Source of the DNA: Leptospira vanthielii serovar Holland str. Waz Holland = ATCC 700522
GTDB lineage: Bacteria > Spirochaetota > Leptospiria > Leptospirales > Leptospiraceae
Assembly: GCF_000332455.1 (NCBI RefSeq)
Contig: NZ_AOGY02000065.1
Span: 186,001-250,000, forward strand
DNA length: 64,000 bases
Direction of reading: 5' to 3'
Part shown: in pieces, positions 29,622-37,586 of the stretch
Numbering within the stretch: position 1 is the stretch's first letter
How the letters are laid out: every line of letters starts with the position of its first letter
Program-made: the position numbers and the translations under genes
The notes under the pieces: model-generated
What the model was told of the DNA's origin: nothing
Seen by the model: only the letters and a program-made list of their open reading frames with translations
Database searches by the model: none

Positions 29622-31000
29622 TGGATCGTTCAGCTATTGAAAAACGGTTAGACGGACAAAAAGAACTACTTTCCGGACTTGTTAAAAAAGCAAAATCAAA
29701 TGGAATCGACCAGGTGGAAATTTATTCCAGTTATGGTTACTCAGAAGATGTCAGTTTAGAAAAAAATGACTTAAACAACTGTACGGCAACAGAAGAGAAT
29801 ATGTTTGGAATTCGTGTGATCACCGAAGGAAACCAAGGTTTTATCATCTCCAATCATATTCCGAGTTTATACGAGTCCATTGAAGAAGCCTATAGCCTCG
29901 CCAAAAGCCAGTCCACTCCCGATTTTGATTTGGGTTTGCCGGAACCAGAAACCATTTCCAGCCATTTCAATCAGTATGATCTTTCTTTGGATACGATGGG
30001 AATTGAAGACTTAGTGGCCACTGCCAAAGAAGCCCTTGGTTGGAGAAATGATTTATATTCCAAAGTCAATATTGACTCAGGAGATTTTTCGCTTAGCAAG
30101 GGTTATAAACTCATCGTATCCTCCAAGGGTGTGATGGCCCATGAACTTGGGGCCGAACTTTCTGCCTCAGTGATGGGGATGGGTGTGGACGGGGATCTTG
30201 TCGGAAGTTTTGATTATGATTCTGCCAGTGGATTTAATAAAGACCAATTCCATTCCCTTTGGAAAAAGGCTTTTACAAACTTTGGGGATAAATGTATGGG
30301 TGCCCTATATGCAAAACCTATCTCTGGATTCCAAGGAAAAGTTTTACTTCCACCTGAGGCAGTGTATTCTTTTTTTCTAGGCCTCTTTATTGGTTCATTA
30401 AATGGAACAAGCCTACGAAAAGGAAAATCGAAAATGGCAGGAAAACTGGAAGAGAAGGTCGCCTCTTCCCTGTTATCGATTTGGGATGATCCAACGAACG
30501 ATCGTTTTATGGGATCGACCGGATTTGATAGAGAAGGCCTCCCTACTTCTAAAAAACCCATCCTAACCGATGGAGTTTTACATACTTACTTTTACAATAC
30601 CTATGAAGCCAAAAAAGCTGGCCTAACCAAATCCAATGGTTGTGCTACGGGAGGCGCCCAAAGTCTACCTGGTTGCGGACCGAAACAATTACAAATTGCC
30701 CCTGGCTCTTCTTCTAAGGATGAGTTTTTTAAACTTCCAGGGAAAACTTTATTTGTGAACCGAATCTCGGGAACTAAAGACGGAGCATCTGGTGATTTTT
30801 CAGGAGTGATCAAAGGCGGATACGTCATAGAGAAAGGTGAAAAGATTCCGGTCAGGGAAGTCCAAATTGTGGGGAATGCTTTTGATGCATTGAACCAAAT
30901 TGAAGCCATCTCCAAAGAGGGTGAACTTTTGGGTGAGTCGTCTTTTGTTCCTTATATGCTTCTGGATGGATTTACAATCACAGGGGTTACGGAAAACTAA
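29621..31000 (+). CDS. tldE: TldE/PmbA-like subunit
   Basis: Non-catalytic partner of TldD. It shares the fold (QVEIYSSYGYSEDVSLEKNDLN near 27-48) but lacks an HExxxH zinc site. RISGTKDGASGDFSGVIKGGYVIEKGEK near residue 385 is the usual C-terminal region. Length 459 is normal. It is coupled to tldD by a 1-nt overlap. Confidence 0.9.
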   Translation: MDRSAIEKRLDGQKELLSGLVKKAKSNGIDQVEIYSSYGYSEDVSLEKNDLNNCTATEENMFGIRVITEGNQGFIISNHIPSLYESIEEAYSLAKSQSTPDFDLGLPEPETISSHFNQYDLSLDTMGIEDLVATAKEALGWRNDLYSKVNIDSGDFSLSKGYKLIVSSKGVMAHELGAELSASVMGMGVDGDLVGSFDYDSASGFNKDQFHSLWKKAFTNFGDKCMGALYAKPISGFQGKVLLPPEAVYSFFLGLFIGSLNGTSLRKGKSKMAGKLEEKVASSLLSIWDDPTNDRFMGSTGFDREGLPTSKKPILTDGVLHTYFYNTYEAKKAGLTKSNGCATGGAQSLPGCGPKQLQIAPGSSSKDEFFKLPGKTLFVNRISGTKDGASGDFSGVIKGGYVIEKGEKIPVREVQIVGNAFDALNQIEAISKEGELLGESSFVPYMLLDGFTITGVTEN

Positions 31001-31004
31001 GGTT

Positions 31005-31538
31005 ATGCCACAAGAGTTTTTAGAAAGGCCACCCGGTGCTTCCTTTTTTCTCATCCTCTCTTACGAAAAAGAGGATATACTATTTGAATTGAAAGTAATG
31101 GCGGAAAAACGTTTTTCTAAAATACTCTATGAGTCTGTCCTTCTTCCCAAATGGACTCCTGATGAAACAGAGAGGGAATTTGCCTATCCTGGGCGATGGA
31201 CCAAAGTCCTTTCCTTCAAACAAAGGATTCACAGAGAAGAACTTGTGGAGAAAAAGAAAGAATGTTTGGAATTCCAATCTCTCTTGCAAAAAAAGGATCA
31301 GAGTGTTCTTTTGATTCCTGGATACGTAACTTCGCATAACATTGTGATTGCGAAGTCAAAGGATGATTTCCATAGAACTTATTTATTCCAAGGGGTCTAC
31401 GGCGAAACCGTGTATCATTTTTCGAGAGGCCAACTAGTCGTTCCGAACACGACACAAAGTTATTTTCGGGAAAAGGATGTTAGTTATTTTTTTAATACAC
31501 TCAGAGAATCCTATGAATTCAATAAATTCAAATCCTGA
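31005..31538 (+). CDS. Conserved-looking protein of unknown function
   Basis: A longer frame starts at 30900, but this overlaps tldE; the ATG at 31005, 4 nt after the tldE stop, is a better start (177 residues). The protein is soluble-looking, with charged and aromatic residues and no signal peptide. A LILSYEKEDILFELKVMAE start and an EFAYPGRWTKVLSFKQRIHR segment suggest a compact alpha/beta domain. No family recognised. The stop overlaps the next lipoprotein frame. Confidence 0.55.
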   Translation: MPQEFLERPPGASFFLILSYEKEDILFELKVMAEKRFSKILYESVLLPKWTPDETEREFAYPGRWTKVLSFKQRIHREELVEKKKECLEFQSLLQKKDQSVLLIPGYVTSHNIVIAKSKDDFHRTYLFQGVYGETVYHFSRGQLVVPNTTQSYFREKDVSYFFNTLRESYEFNKFKS

Positions 31539-32175
31539 TTGTAATCTTGATTCCCATGTTCCCGTGGTAAAATCAGTCATTAGCGCCAGTAAGGCGAATT
31601 TTCTGAATTTTGCATTTAGAATTTCCCCTCTTCTTTATCCTATTATGTTTGTTTTGATTTTTGGTATCTCTTTATTTACCTTGGGGTGCCATACGGAACA
31701 GGCACAATCCTTTCAGTTTTGCGATAATTTTAATGAACCTTTGGATTGTACAGAACCCAAAACAGAAAGAGATACAGTATTTCTGGACCAAAAGTTGTTT
31801 AAAAAAGAAAATCCGACTTACGAGGATTTTGGTAACTTTTTGTATTTCACTGCAAGAGAAACCCCGGGTTTTCGCTTAGTGCTCACAAAACCATTCAATG
31901 GGATAGAAAAACAAACCTTTCGCTCTGAATATATTGCCTATTTAAAGTATGGAAATTCTACCGAAAGAATGGAAGGAAACTTATTCCAAAACAAAATTGT
32001 AGTCTCTTTTCATTATTTGGGTGCACTTTTGAAAGAAGAGTTCCGTCATAAGGGAATTGATAAGTCTCCCTTTCAACTGGAAGCTCTCGGCCCCATTCTT
32101 TTGGAATACAAAGTGGTTGTTCCAGGGATGGAACCAATCACCAAACAAAGAACTGTCGAACTTCGCTGGAAATAA
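31513..32175 (+). CDS. Putative lipoprotein of unknown function
   Basis: The hydrophobic segment LLYPIMFVLIFGISLFTLGC ends in a lipobox FTLGC; from the ATG at 31513 the cysteine is residue 59, so the signal would follow a long cytoplasmic-like stretch. An ATG at 31645 gives a shorter 14-residue signal but no positive n-region. The mature part (about 162 residues) has beta-like segments such as FRLVLTKPF and YIAYLKYGNSTERMEG. It overlaps the preceding gene by 26 nt. No family recognised. Confidence 0.55.
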   Translation: MNSINSNPDCNLDSHVPVVKSVISASKANFLNFAFRISPLLYPIMFVLIFGISLFTLGCHTEQAQSFQFCDNFNEPLDCTEPKTERDTVFLDQKLFKKENPTYEDFGNFLYFTARETPGFRLVLTKPFNGIEKQTFRSEYIAYLKYGNSTERMEGNLFQNKIVVSFHYLGALLKEEFRHKGIDKSPFQLEALGPILLEYKVVVPGMEPITKQRTVELRWK

Positions 32176-32258
32176 CTCTCTAAAGTTTGGTTAGTCATGG
32201 ATTGGAATTAGGAATGGCCCACTGTTTTCAATCAACAGAAAGCCACTGAATCCGGACG

Positions 32259-33008
32259 TTACTTTTGAATGTAAAGCGCCTGGGGATCGAAGAAAAAATC
32301 CATAGGTGTGTAATCCAAATACAATAAGGAAAGCACTGAAAGTACTACAGCTCCCACAACGGGAATGAGAAGGTTGTCATCAACGAGTCCCTTTGCTGTT
32401 GTATTTGCAAAAAACTCAGTGATACAAGCGGCAACCACAGAGAAGAAAACAATAACAATAGGTGTCCACAAAAGTTCTGTTTGTGGACCGGTGATGGCAA
32501 GAAAACTTCCTGGATGAGACTTTGTAATGAGAAAGAGGGCCAGAACGGAGAAAAGAAAGGCGGGAACTAAAAACCCCACAATACCTTCTAAGGATTTCCC
32601 ATTATAGAATCTATGTTTGCCATACTTACTACCAATAAAAGCAGCAAAAGGATCCCCTATCACTAAAAACAAAATGGCAAGGATGGCAATCTCTGCGGGG
32701 AAGAACAAAACAACGATTAGATTGGCAAAAAAATAAGGAACTGTTCCGTTGAACCTTTGTCTTTCGGATTCTTTCATTAAGAAACCAAAGTATTTATAAA
32801 AGAAGTTTTCAAAACCAGAATGGTTTAGCCGAACCAGTTCTAATACAAAGAGAGCCACGAGAAGTGCGGCAAGTAATGTAACAAGGATGGCCCGTGTTGC
32901 ATATACGAGACCAAAGGCATCAAGGAAGGGATCAAAAAATAGTGTCACGGGAATGAAAAGCCCGAGCACATGCCAAATTTTACGGAAAAAATTAAATCCT
33001 GAATTCAC
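32259..33008 (-). CDS. CTP-dependent polyprenol/diacylglycerol kinase-like membrane protein
   Basis: About seven membrane segments. The cytoplasmic loop GDPFAAFIGSKYGKHRFYNGKSLEGI near residues 117-142 is the hallmark of the phytol/dolichol/diacylglycerol CTP-kinase group related to phosphatidate cytidylyltransferases, and ACITEFFANTTAKGLVDDNLLIP near 195 is also typical. It may phosphorylate a lipid alcohol or recycle diacylglycerol for envelope synthesis. Length 249 fits. It ends 3 nt after the STAS gene on the same strand. Confidence 0.72.
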   Translation of the reverse strand: MNSGFNFFRKIWHVLGLFIPVTLFFDPFLDAFGLVYATRAILVTLLAALLVALFVLELVRLNHSGFENFFYKYFGFLMKESERQRFNGTVPYFFANLIVVLFFPAEIAILAILFLVIGDPFAAFIGSKYGKHRFYNGKSLEGIVGFLVPAFLFSVLALFLITKSHPGSFLAITGPQTELLWTPIVIVFFSVVAACITEFFANTTAKGLVDDNLLIPVVGAVVLSVLSLLYLDYTPMDFFFDPQALYIQK

Positions 33009-33011
33009 GGT

Positions 33012-33368
33012 TTACCTACTTGGTCTTGAGGCCATTTTGAACGCAGCCTCTTCATTGTTAGCGATGGGAAATAAATTACGAACTCCTGCCATTAAAAATG
33101 CTTGTCTAACACTTAACGGCAGATTGACTAAGATGATTTTATGTTTGTGCAGGAAGGCCTCTTCGCTGAGGGTTTTGAAAGCGGTGATTCCTTGGGTAGT
33201 CACCATATTCAATTCTTCTAGATCCAAAATGACAGATCCATGTTTTAGAGAATTAAGTACAGATTTGATGCATTTCTCCGCAGTGAAGTTATTTAGATTT
33301 CCCTGCAATTTGGTAACATATACAGTATCAATTTTTTCAGTGGAAACAACTAAATCGTCTAGGCTCAT
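33012..33368 (-). CDS. STAS-domain protein (anti-sigma-factor antagonist-like)
   Basis: The open frame extends to 33734, but that part is the antisense of another gene; the ATG at 33368 gives a 118-residue STAS domain. Visible: a beta-alpha-beta core with VILDLEELNMVTTQGITAF near 46-64, the place of the regulatory serine; here T residues (TTQG) stand where a phosphorylatable Ser/Thr is found. NLPLSVRQAFLMAGVRNLFPIANNEEAA near 80-106 is typical of the family. Such proteins free sigma factors by partner switching with an anti-sigma kinase, but no kinase partner is adjacent. Confidence 0.78.
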   Translation of the reverse strand: MSLDDLVVSTEKIDTVYVTKLQGNLNNFTAEKCIKSVLNSLKHGSVILDLEELNMVTTQGITAFKTLSEEAFLHKHKIILVNLPLSVRQAFLMAGVRNLFPIANNEEAAFKMASRPSR

Positions 33369-33441
33369 AAATTTTGCTATTTTTCTTATTTCATTCTTGC
33401 ACTCTATTGCAAGTAAATAAAACTTTTGGAAGGAGTGGTGT

Positions 33442-33741
33442 TTGAAGGTAACTGTTGCCCATTTATACAAAAAACTGGAAGAACTGGATCGAGATGTCGT
33501 AGAATTGAAAAAATTGACGGATCGGCTTGCTTCGGACAGGGAATATTCCCCCATTCTCAAAGAAACGTTTTTATCTGAGATGCATAAATTAGAGGACCAA
33601 AAATCAGAGATCCTCAAATTGAATGTTGCCAGTTCACTGCCTTTGGCTAAAAAAACTGCAGTTGGTCCAGAGAAAACAATCCCAACCCCCCCACAAGTTT
33701 TGGAACCGAAAAAGTCGGAAAAACCAGTTCGCAAATATTAA
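33442..33741 (+). CDS. Small coiled-coil protein of unknown function
   Basis: The start is TTG at 33442 with an AAGGAG ribosome-binding site 6-7 nt upstream. Residues 5-62 form a highly charged helical or coiled-coil region (AHLYKKLEELDRDVVELKKLTDRL), and the last 35 residues are Lys/Pro-rich and probably disordered. No family recognised. It is divergent from the STAS gene and 29 nt before the SurA-like lipoprotein, with which it may be co-transcribed. Confidence 0.6.
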   Translation: MKVTVAHLYKKLEELDRDVVELKKLTDRLASDREYSPILKETFLSEMHKLEDQKSEILKLNVASSLPLAKKTAVGPEKTIPTPPQVLEPKKSEKPVRKY

Positions 33742-33770
33742 ACAATACTGAAAATAGACAAGGAAATCCA

Positions 33771-35288
33771 ATGAATCTAAACAAATTTCTCACTCTGGGT
33801 GTTATACTCGGTTTGACTTTCGTATCACTCATCAATTGCTCCAAGGATTCTGAAATCCTCGCGACGTTTGATGGTGGAACTGTAACTCGCAAAGAAATGA
33901 ACTTTGTGATTGAAGCTTCCAAACGAGGCAATGCAGAACCACAACCCATTAGTGCTGACATCCAAGCAAAAATTTTAGAAAGTATCGCTTTGGAAAAAAT
34001 CTTATTAAAAGATGCAATCTCCGCTAAAAAAGTGGCTGAAGCTGACGTGCAAAAAATTGAATCTCTTGTGAATCAATTTTTGAAACTTAACGTTTATATG
34101 CGCGAGTATGTAAAAAATGGTTTAAAAGAAAAACCGTTAGAGTTTGTGAATCTTCAATTAGCACTAGTTCGTGGTGAAGATGAAGCTGCTAACTTAAAAA
34201 AAGCAGAAGAACTCGCAAACAAATTGAATTCCTTATCTAATAAAGAAATTGCTGAAGAAATTTCTAAAGTCACAGAAGATATCACAAGAAGACCGATTGC
34301 TGGAAAATTAGAACCTTTTTGTACAAACTGTGCAGAAACGCCATTGGAAGACATTCTAACGGAAGTGAAGAAGGCAAAAAGAGGAACTTTTATTTCTTAT
34401 GCGAAAGCAGGAGAAGGAAGGATTGCTTATGTGGTTCGTTCCACAGGAACTGAAAAAGTTCACCCAGAGAGACTAAAAAAATACTTCACTTCCATTTTTG
34501 ATGATTTTAAAAAGGAAGCTACTGAATACGGTAAAACCCATGATGATGCGGACACAAAAGCATCTGTTGCCTATTTTACTGACGGAGAATCGGCTGACAA
34601 AGCCAACCAGTTTGCTTCTCATACCATGAAAGAATATGAACAAGGTCTCTATCAAAAAGAACTGAAAAAAATCACTGAAGAAAGTGGAATCACTGTCGCA
34701 AACTTACCACGTTTTTCTGGTCCTACGGACATCGATCCAAAGATCTTTACACCAGACTATGCATTGTATTCCACTCGAGATGGAAAAACATACTCTTGGA
34801 AGGATTTGACTATTGAATTTGAAGCCATTCCCAGTATTCTGAAACAAGATTACAAGGATGAAAAATCCAAAACTTGGGATATGCTGAATTTATTCCAGTC
34901 CACCATCCTCCAAGGGAAAATTGCAGAAACTTCGGACCGTGTGCAAGACGTTGGTTCAGAAATTGGATATTTAATGCAAATGGATAAAATGAAGGTTTCT
35001 TTGGCGTTAAAATCACTACAAGATGAAATCAAAGCCATTCCTGTGACTGTGACCGAAACTCAAATGAGAGATGCCTATGAAGCAGGTAAATTGTATGCTT
35101 ACGCTGACCAAGACCCGAAAAACCCACAGAATCGCATTCCTAAGCCTTATCCGGCTGTTCGTGATAGGATCAAATCGGAAATGGAAGGTGCCCAAAGGAA
35201 TTCATTTATTGAACAGAAAGTGTCTGGGCTAAAAACCACTTACAATTTGGTCATTGCCGCTGATCGTCTAAAGGAAGTTACATTATAG
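33771..35288 (+). CDS. SurA/PrsA-like lipoprotein (periplasmic chaperone or foldase-like)
   Basis: A signal with lipobox SLINC makes C23 the lipidated residue. The mature N-terminus LATFDGGTVTRKEMNF, plus ILESIALEKILLKDAISAKKV, resembles the N-terminal SurA/parvulin chaperone domain. Later segments (LQLALVRGEDEAANLKKAEELANKL near 125; RDGKTYSWKDL near 330) suggest two degenerate parvulin-like modules, but clear PPIase catalytic residues are missing. It may help outer-membrane protein folding. At 505 residues it is long for SurA. A strong 12-bp dyad lies 20 nt after its stop. Confidence 0.62.
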   Translation: MNLNKFLTLGVILGLTFVSLINCSKDSEILATFDGGTVTRKEMNFVIEASKRGNAEPQPISADIQAKILESIALEKILLKDAISAKKVAEADVQKIESLVNQFLKLNVYMREYVKNGLKEKPLEFVNLQLALVRGEDEAANLKKAEELANKLNSLSNKEIAEEISKVTEDITRRPIAGKLEPFCTNCAETPLEDILTEVKKAKRGTFISYAKAGEGRIAYVVRSTGTEKVHPERLKKYFTSIFDDFKKEATEYGKTHDDADTKASVAYFTDGESADKANQFASHTMKEYEQGLYQKELKKITEESGITVANLPRFSGPTDIDPKIFTPDYALYSTRDGKTYSWKDLTIEFEAIPSILKQDYKDEKSKTWDMLNLFQSTILQGKIAETSDRVQDVGSEIGYLMQMDKMKVSLALKSLQDEIKAIPVTVTETQMRDAYEAGKLYAYADQDPKNPQNRIPKPYPAVRDRIKSEMEGAQRNSFIEQKVSGLKTTYNLVIAADRLKEVTL

Positions 35289-35307
35289 TCCCATTCAAGT
35301 TTTAGGG

Positions 35308-35340
35308 TATGGCAAAATTTTTTTATTGAATTTTGCCATA
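35308..35340. promoter_or_regulatory. Perfect 12-bp inverted repeat upstream of the tandem-HTH gene
   Basis: Arms TATGGCAAAATT (35308-35319) and AATTTTGCCATA (35329-35340) around a 9-nt AT loop. It ends 31 bp before the start of the HTH gene and starts 19 nt after the previous stop. There is no T-run directly after it, so it is more likely an operator, perhaps for autoregulation, than a terminator; a terminator role cannot be excluded. Confidence 0.5.
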
Positions 35341-35371
35341 TTTGACATATTCTGACTGTTAGGGGGGATAA

Positions 35372-35785
35372 ATGAACAATCACATTTACATGCTTCGAAA
35401 GAAGAGAGGTATCAAACAGTACGATATGGCAAGGGCACTGGGAGTTTCTCCGAGTTACCTATCCAAAATTGAGACTGGAGCCCAAGATCCGACTGAAAAA
35501 TTTAAGTCGTCTTGTGCAAAGTATATCAAAACCTCTGTTGATAAACTTTTCAACGACAGCGCTGTGGAAGACATCTACCCTGAGTTTTCCAATGGATTGA
35601 AAAACAAACTTTGGGCAGTCAGACGTGAGTTAGGAATCAAACAATACGATTTCGCTAAGAAATTGAAAGTTTCCACTCCGTTTTTGTCAAAAGTAGAACT
35701 TGGACTTTTGGAACCACCGGAAGATTTTAAGAATCTGGTCTCCAAAGTTCTGAAAATGGAAAAAAACGAGCTATTTCTCGGCTAA
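35372..35785 (+). CDS. Transcriptional regulator with two tandem XRE-type HTH domains
   Basis: The whole 137-residue protein is an internal duplication. Domain 1 (about 5-60) has LRKKRGIKQYDMARALGVSPSYLSKIETG; domain 2 (about 79-137) has VRRELGIKQYDFAKKLKVSTPFLSKVELG. The halves share GIKQYD, the helix-turn-helix and the closing KLF/ELF. There is no sensor domain, so the two HTHs probably bind DNA together as one monomer or dimer. It is monocistronic, with a dyad upstream and a terminator downstream. Its targets may include the next symporter or itself; this is inferred from position only. Confidence 0.82.
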   Translation: MNNHIYMLRKKRGIKQYDMARALGVSPSYLSKIETGAQDPTEKFKSSCAKYIKTSVDKLFNDSAVEDIYPEFSNGLKNKLWAVRRELGIKQYDFAKKLKVSTPFLSKVELGLLEPPEDFKNLVSKVLKMEKNELFLG

Positions 35786-35798
35786 TTTGAAAAATACC

Positions 35799-35825
35799 AA
35801 AGCAAGGCTCAAAGCCTTGCTTTTT
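35799..35825 (+). terminator. Intrinsic terminator after the tandem-HTH gene
   Basis: Perfect 11-bp stem AAAGCAAGGCT (35799-35809) / AGCCTTGCTTT (35813-35823), 3-nt loop CAA, followed by T-rich sequence, 14 nt after the stop. Confidence 0.9.
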
Positions 35826-35883
35826 CTCATCCCTTTACAAAAAGATTTTGTCACATAATTCCTAATACATTCAATAGTCCTTG

Positions 35884-37470
35884 ATGAAAGATAGACAAGT
35901 GGAACACCACGATGGCTGGGCCAGTCGTATAGGATTGATATTGGCTGTGGCAAGTGGTGCGATTGGACTTGGAAATTTTTTACGGTTCCCGGGGCAAGCT
36001 GCACAAAATGGTGGCGGCGCCTTTATGGTTCCGTACATCATTAGTTTCCTCATTCTAGGAATTCCTGTATGTTTAGCCGAGTGGACCATGGGTCGCATGG
36101 GTGGCAAACACGGCCACAGCACACCTTTTATTTTTCGTGAGTATCTAAAAGGATTTCCACTCAAACTTTCCGGGACCATTGGTGTGATGATTCCTGTGAT
36201 GATTTATGTATACTATGTATTCATTGAATCTTGGTGTTTGGCTTATGCGTATTACTTTCTTACAGGTCAAATGTCCCTGAATGCTTCTACCCAAGATGAG
36301 ATGACAAAACAGGCTTCGACCTTTTTTTTACACCTAACTGGTGCGGATGCCAACGGTTCTAGTTTTCAATCTCCAATCATTGTATTTTTTCTCCTCTGTG
36401 TTTTGTTTAATTTTTTACTAGTTTATCGTGGCCTTTCGAAAGGGCTCGAAGCCTTTGCAAAAATTGCCATGCCCCTTATGGGAATTTGTGCTACCATCAT
36501 CCTTATTCGTGTGCTTACCATTCCTGGTATTGAATCGGGACTTGCAGTTATGTGGAACCCCGATTGGTCTAAACTGACCCAACCTAAAGTATGGATCAGT
36601 GCCGCTGGACAAATTTTCTTTTCCTTATCGACTGGATTTGGGATCGCCCTTGTGTTCTCTAGTTTTTTAAAGAAAAAAGATGATGTTGTACTTTCTAGTC
36701 TTTCTTCTGCTTCTTTGAATGAATTCGCAGAAGTTGTGTTTGGTGGTATGATCACCATTCCTGTTGCTTTTTTGTTTTTAGGAATGCAAGCCACTTCTTT
36801 TGGAACTTTTGGAATGGGTTTTATCGCCCTGCCTTCTGTTTTTGGGATGATGCCTGGTGGGGATTTTTTTGGTGGGTTGTGGTTCTTTGTGTTATTCCTT
36901 GCTGCCATTACTTCTTCGGTAACCATGTTGCAACCTGGGATCCTATTTTTAGAGGAAGGGTTCCATGTGGGTCGGCGTAAGTCTTCCTTAATATTATTCC
37001 TATTTACCTTCCTTCTGTGCCTCCCTATTATTTATTTTAACAAAGATTTTGCGGCTCTGGACATTGCAGATTTTTACATAGGGACCATTATGATTTATAT
37101 TCTGGCTTCCATCCAAATTTTTATTTTTGTTTTCAAAATTGGAGTGGAGAAAGGTGTGAAGGATGCCAATGAAGGAAGTCTTATCCCCTTTCCTAAGTCC
37201 ATTCAGTTTGTATTAAAATACATTACTCCTTGGTTTCTATTATTTATCTTCGTTTCTTTTTGTTATATGAACCTGCCTGAATATTTGGATAAAATGAATC
37301 CAGAAGTGATGGGACTCCTTGCTGAAAACAAAGGAGAAAATGTTGAAGATGCTAAAACAAAGGCCACAGTGGCTCGTTCGGTAGTGATTGGATTGTTTTT
37401 GATCTACGGATTTATTTATATATTAGTTTCTAAAGCACTGGATCACAAAAAGGATAAGGTTGTTATATGA
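35884..37470 (+). CDS. LeuT-type sodium-dependent amino-acid transporter (NSS family)
   Basis: Na+-coupled importer with about 11-12 membrane segments. The first helices carry the family hallmark [21 protein letters not shown] and [16 protein letters not shown], very close to LeuT and MetP, including the unwound TM1 region. ATG at 35884 is preferred over the TTG at 35881. Length about 528. Its stop overlaps the start of a 38-residue MetS-like protein (ATGA), so the pair may form a MetP/MetS-like methionine/alanine system; that substrate assignment is inferred. Confidence 0.88.
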   Translation: MKDRQVEHHDGWASRIGLILAVASGAIGLGNFLRFPGQAAQNGGGAFMVPYIISFLILGIPVCLAEWTMGRMGGKHGHSTPFIFREYLKGFPLKLSGTIGVMIPVMIYVYYVFIESWCLAYAYYFLTGQMSLNASTQDEMTKQASTFFLHLTGADANGSSFQSPIIVFFLLCVLFNFLLVYRGLSKGLEAFAKIAMPLMGICATIILIRVLTIPGIESGLAVMWNPDWSKLTQPKVWISAAGQIFFSLSTGFGIALVFSSFLKKKDDVVLSSLSSASLNEFAEVVFGGMITIPVAFLFLGMQATSFGTFGMGFIALPSVFGMMPGGDFFGGLWFFVLFLAAITSSVTMLQPGILFLEEGFHVGRRKSSLILFLFTFLLCLPIIYFNKDFAALDIADFYIGTIMIYILASIQIFIFVFKIGVEKGVKDANEGSLIPFPKSIQFVLKYITPWFLLFIFVSFCYMNLPEYLDKMNPEVMGLLAENKGENVEDAKTKATVARSVVIGLFLIYGFIYILVSKALDHKKDKVVI

Positions 37471-37583
37471 TTTCATCCGGCGAACTCAATTGGCAAGGGA
37501 TACTCATTATGACAATCTCTCTTGTTTCCGTGATTAGTTTGACTGTGGCGTGTATTATTCTTCTTTTTCGTAACAGGCATTAA
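37467..37583 (+). CDS. MetS-like small membrane subunit of the NSS transporter
   Basis: A 38-residue frame starts with an ATG overlapping the transporter stop (ATGA). Product: a short N-terminus (MISSGELNW), one hydrophobic helix ([23 protein letters not shown]) and a basic end RNRH. MetS proteins that accompany MetP-type NSS transporters have this size, single helix and basic tail. It ends 3 nt before the helicase start. The family call rests on topology and coupling, not on sequence match. Confidence 0.6.
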   Translation: MISSGELNWQGILIMTISLVSVISLTVACIILLFRNRH

Positions 37584-37586
37584 GGA

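Noticed and set aside
33369..33734. N-terminal extension of the STAS frame to 240 residues
   Set aside because: It runs antisense to the coiled-coil gene at 33442-33741, which has a good ribosome-binding site; the STAS domain is complete from the ATG at 33368.
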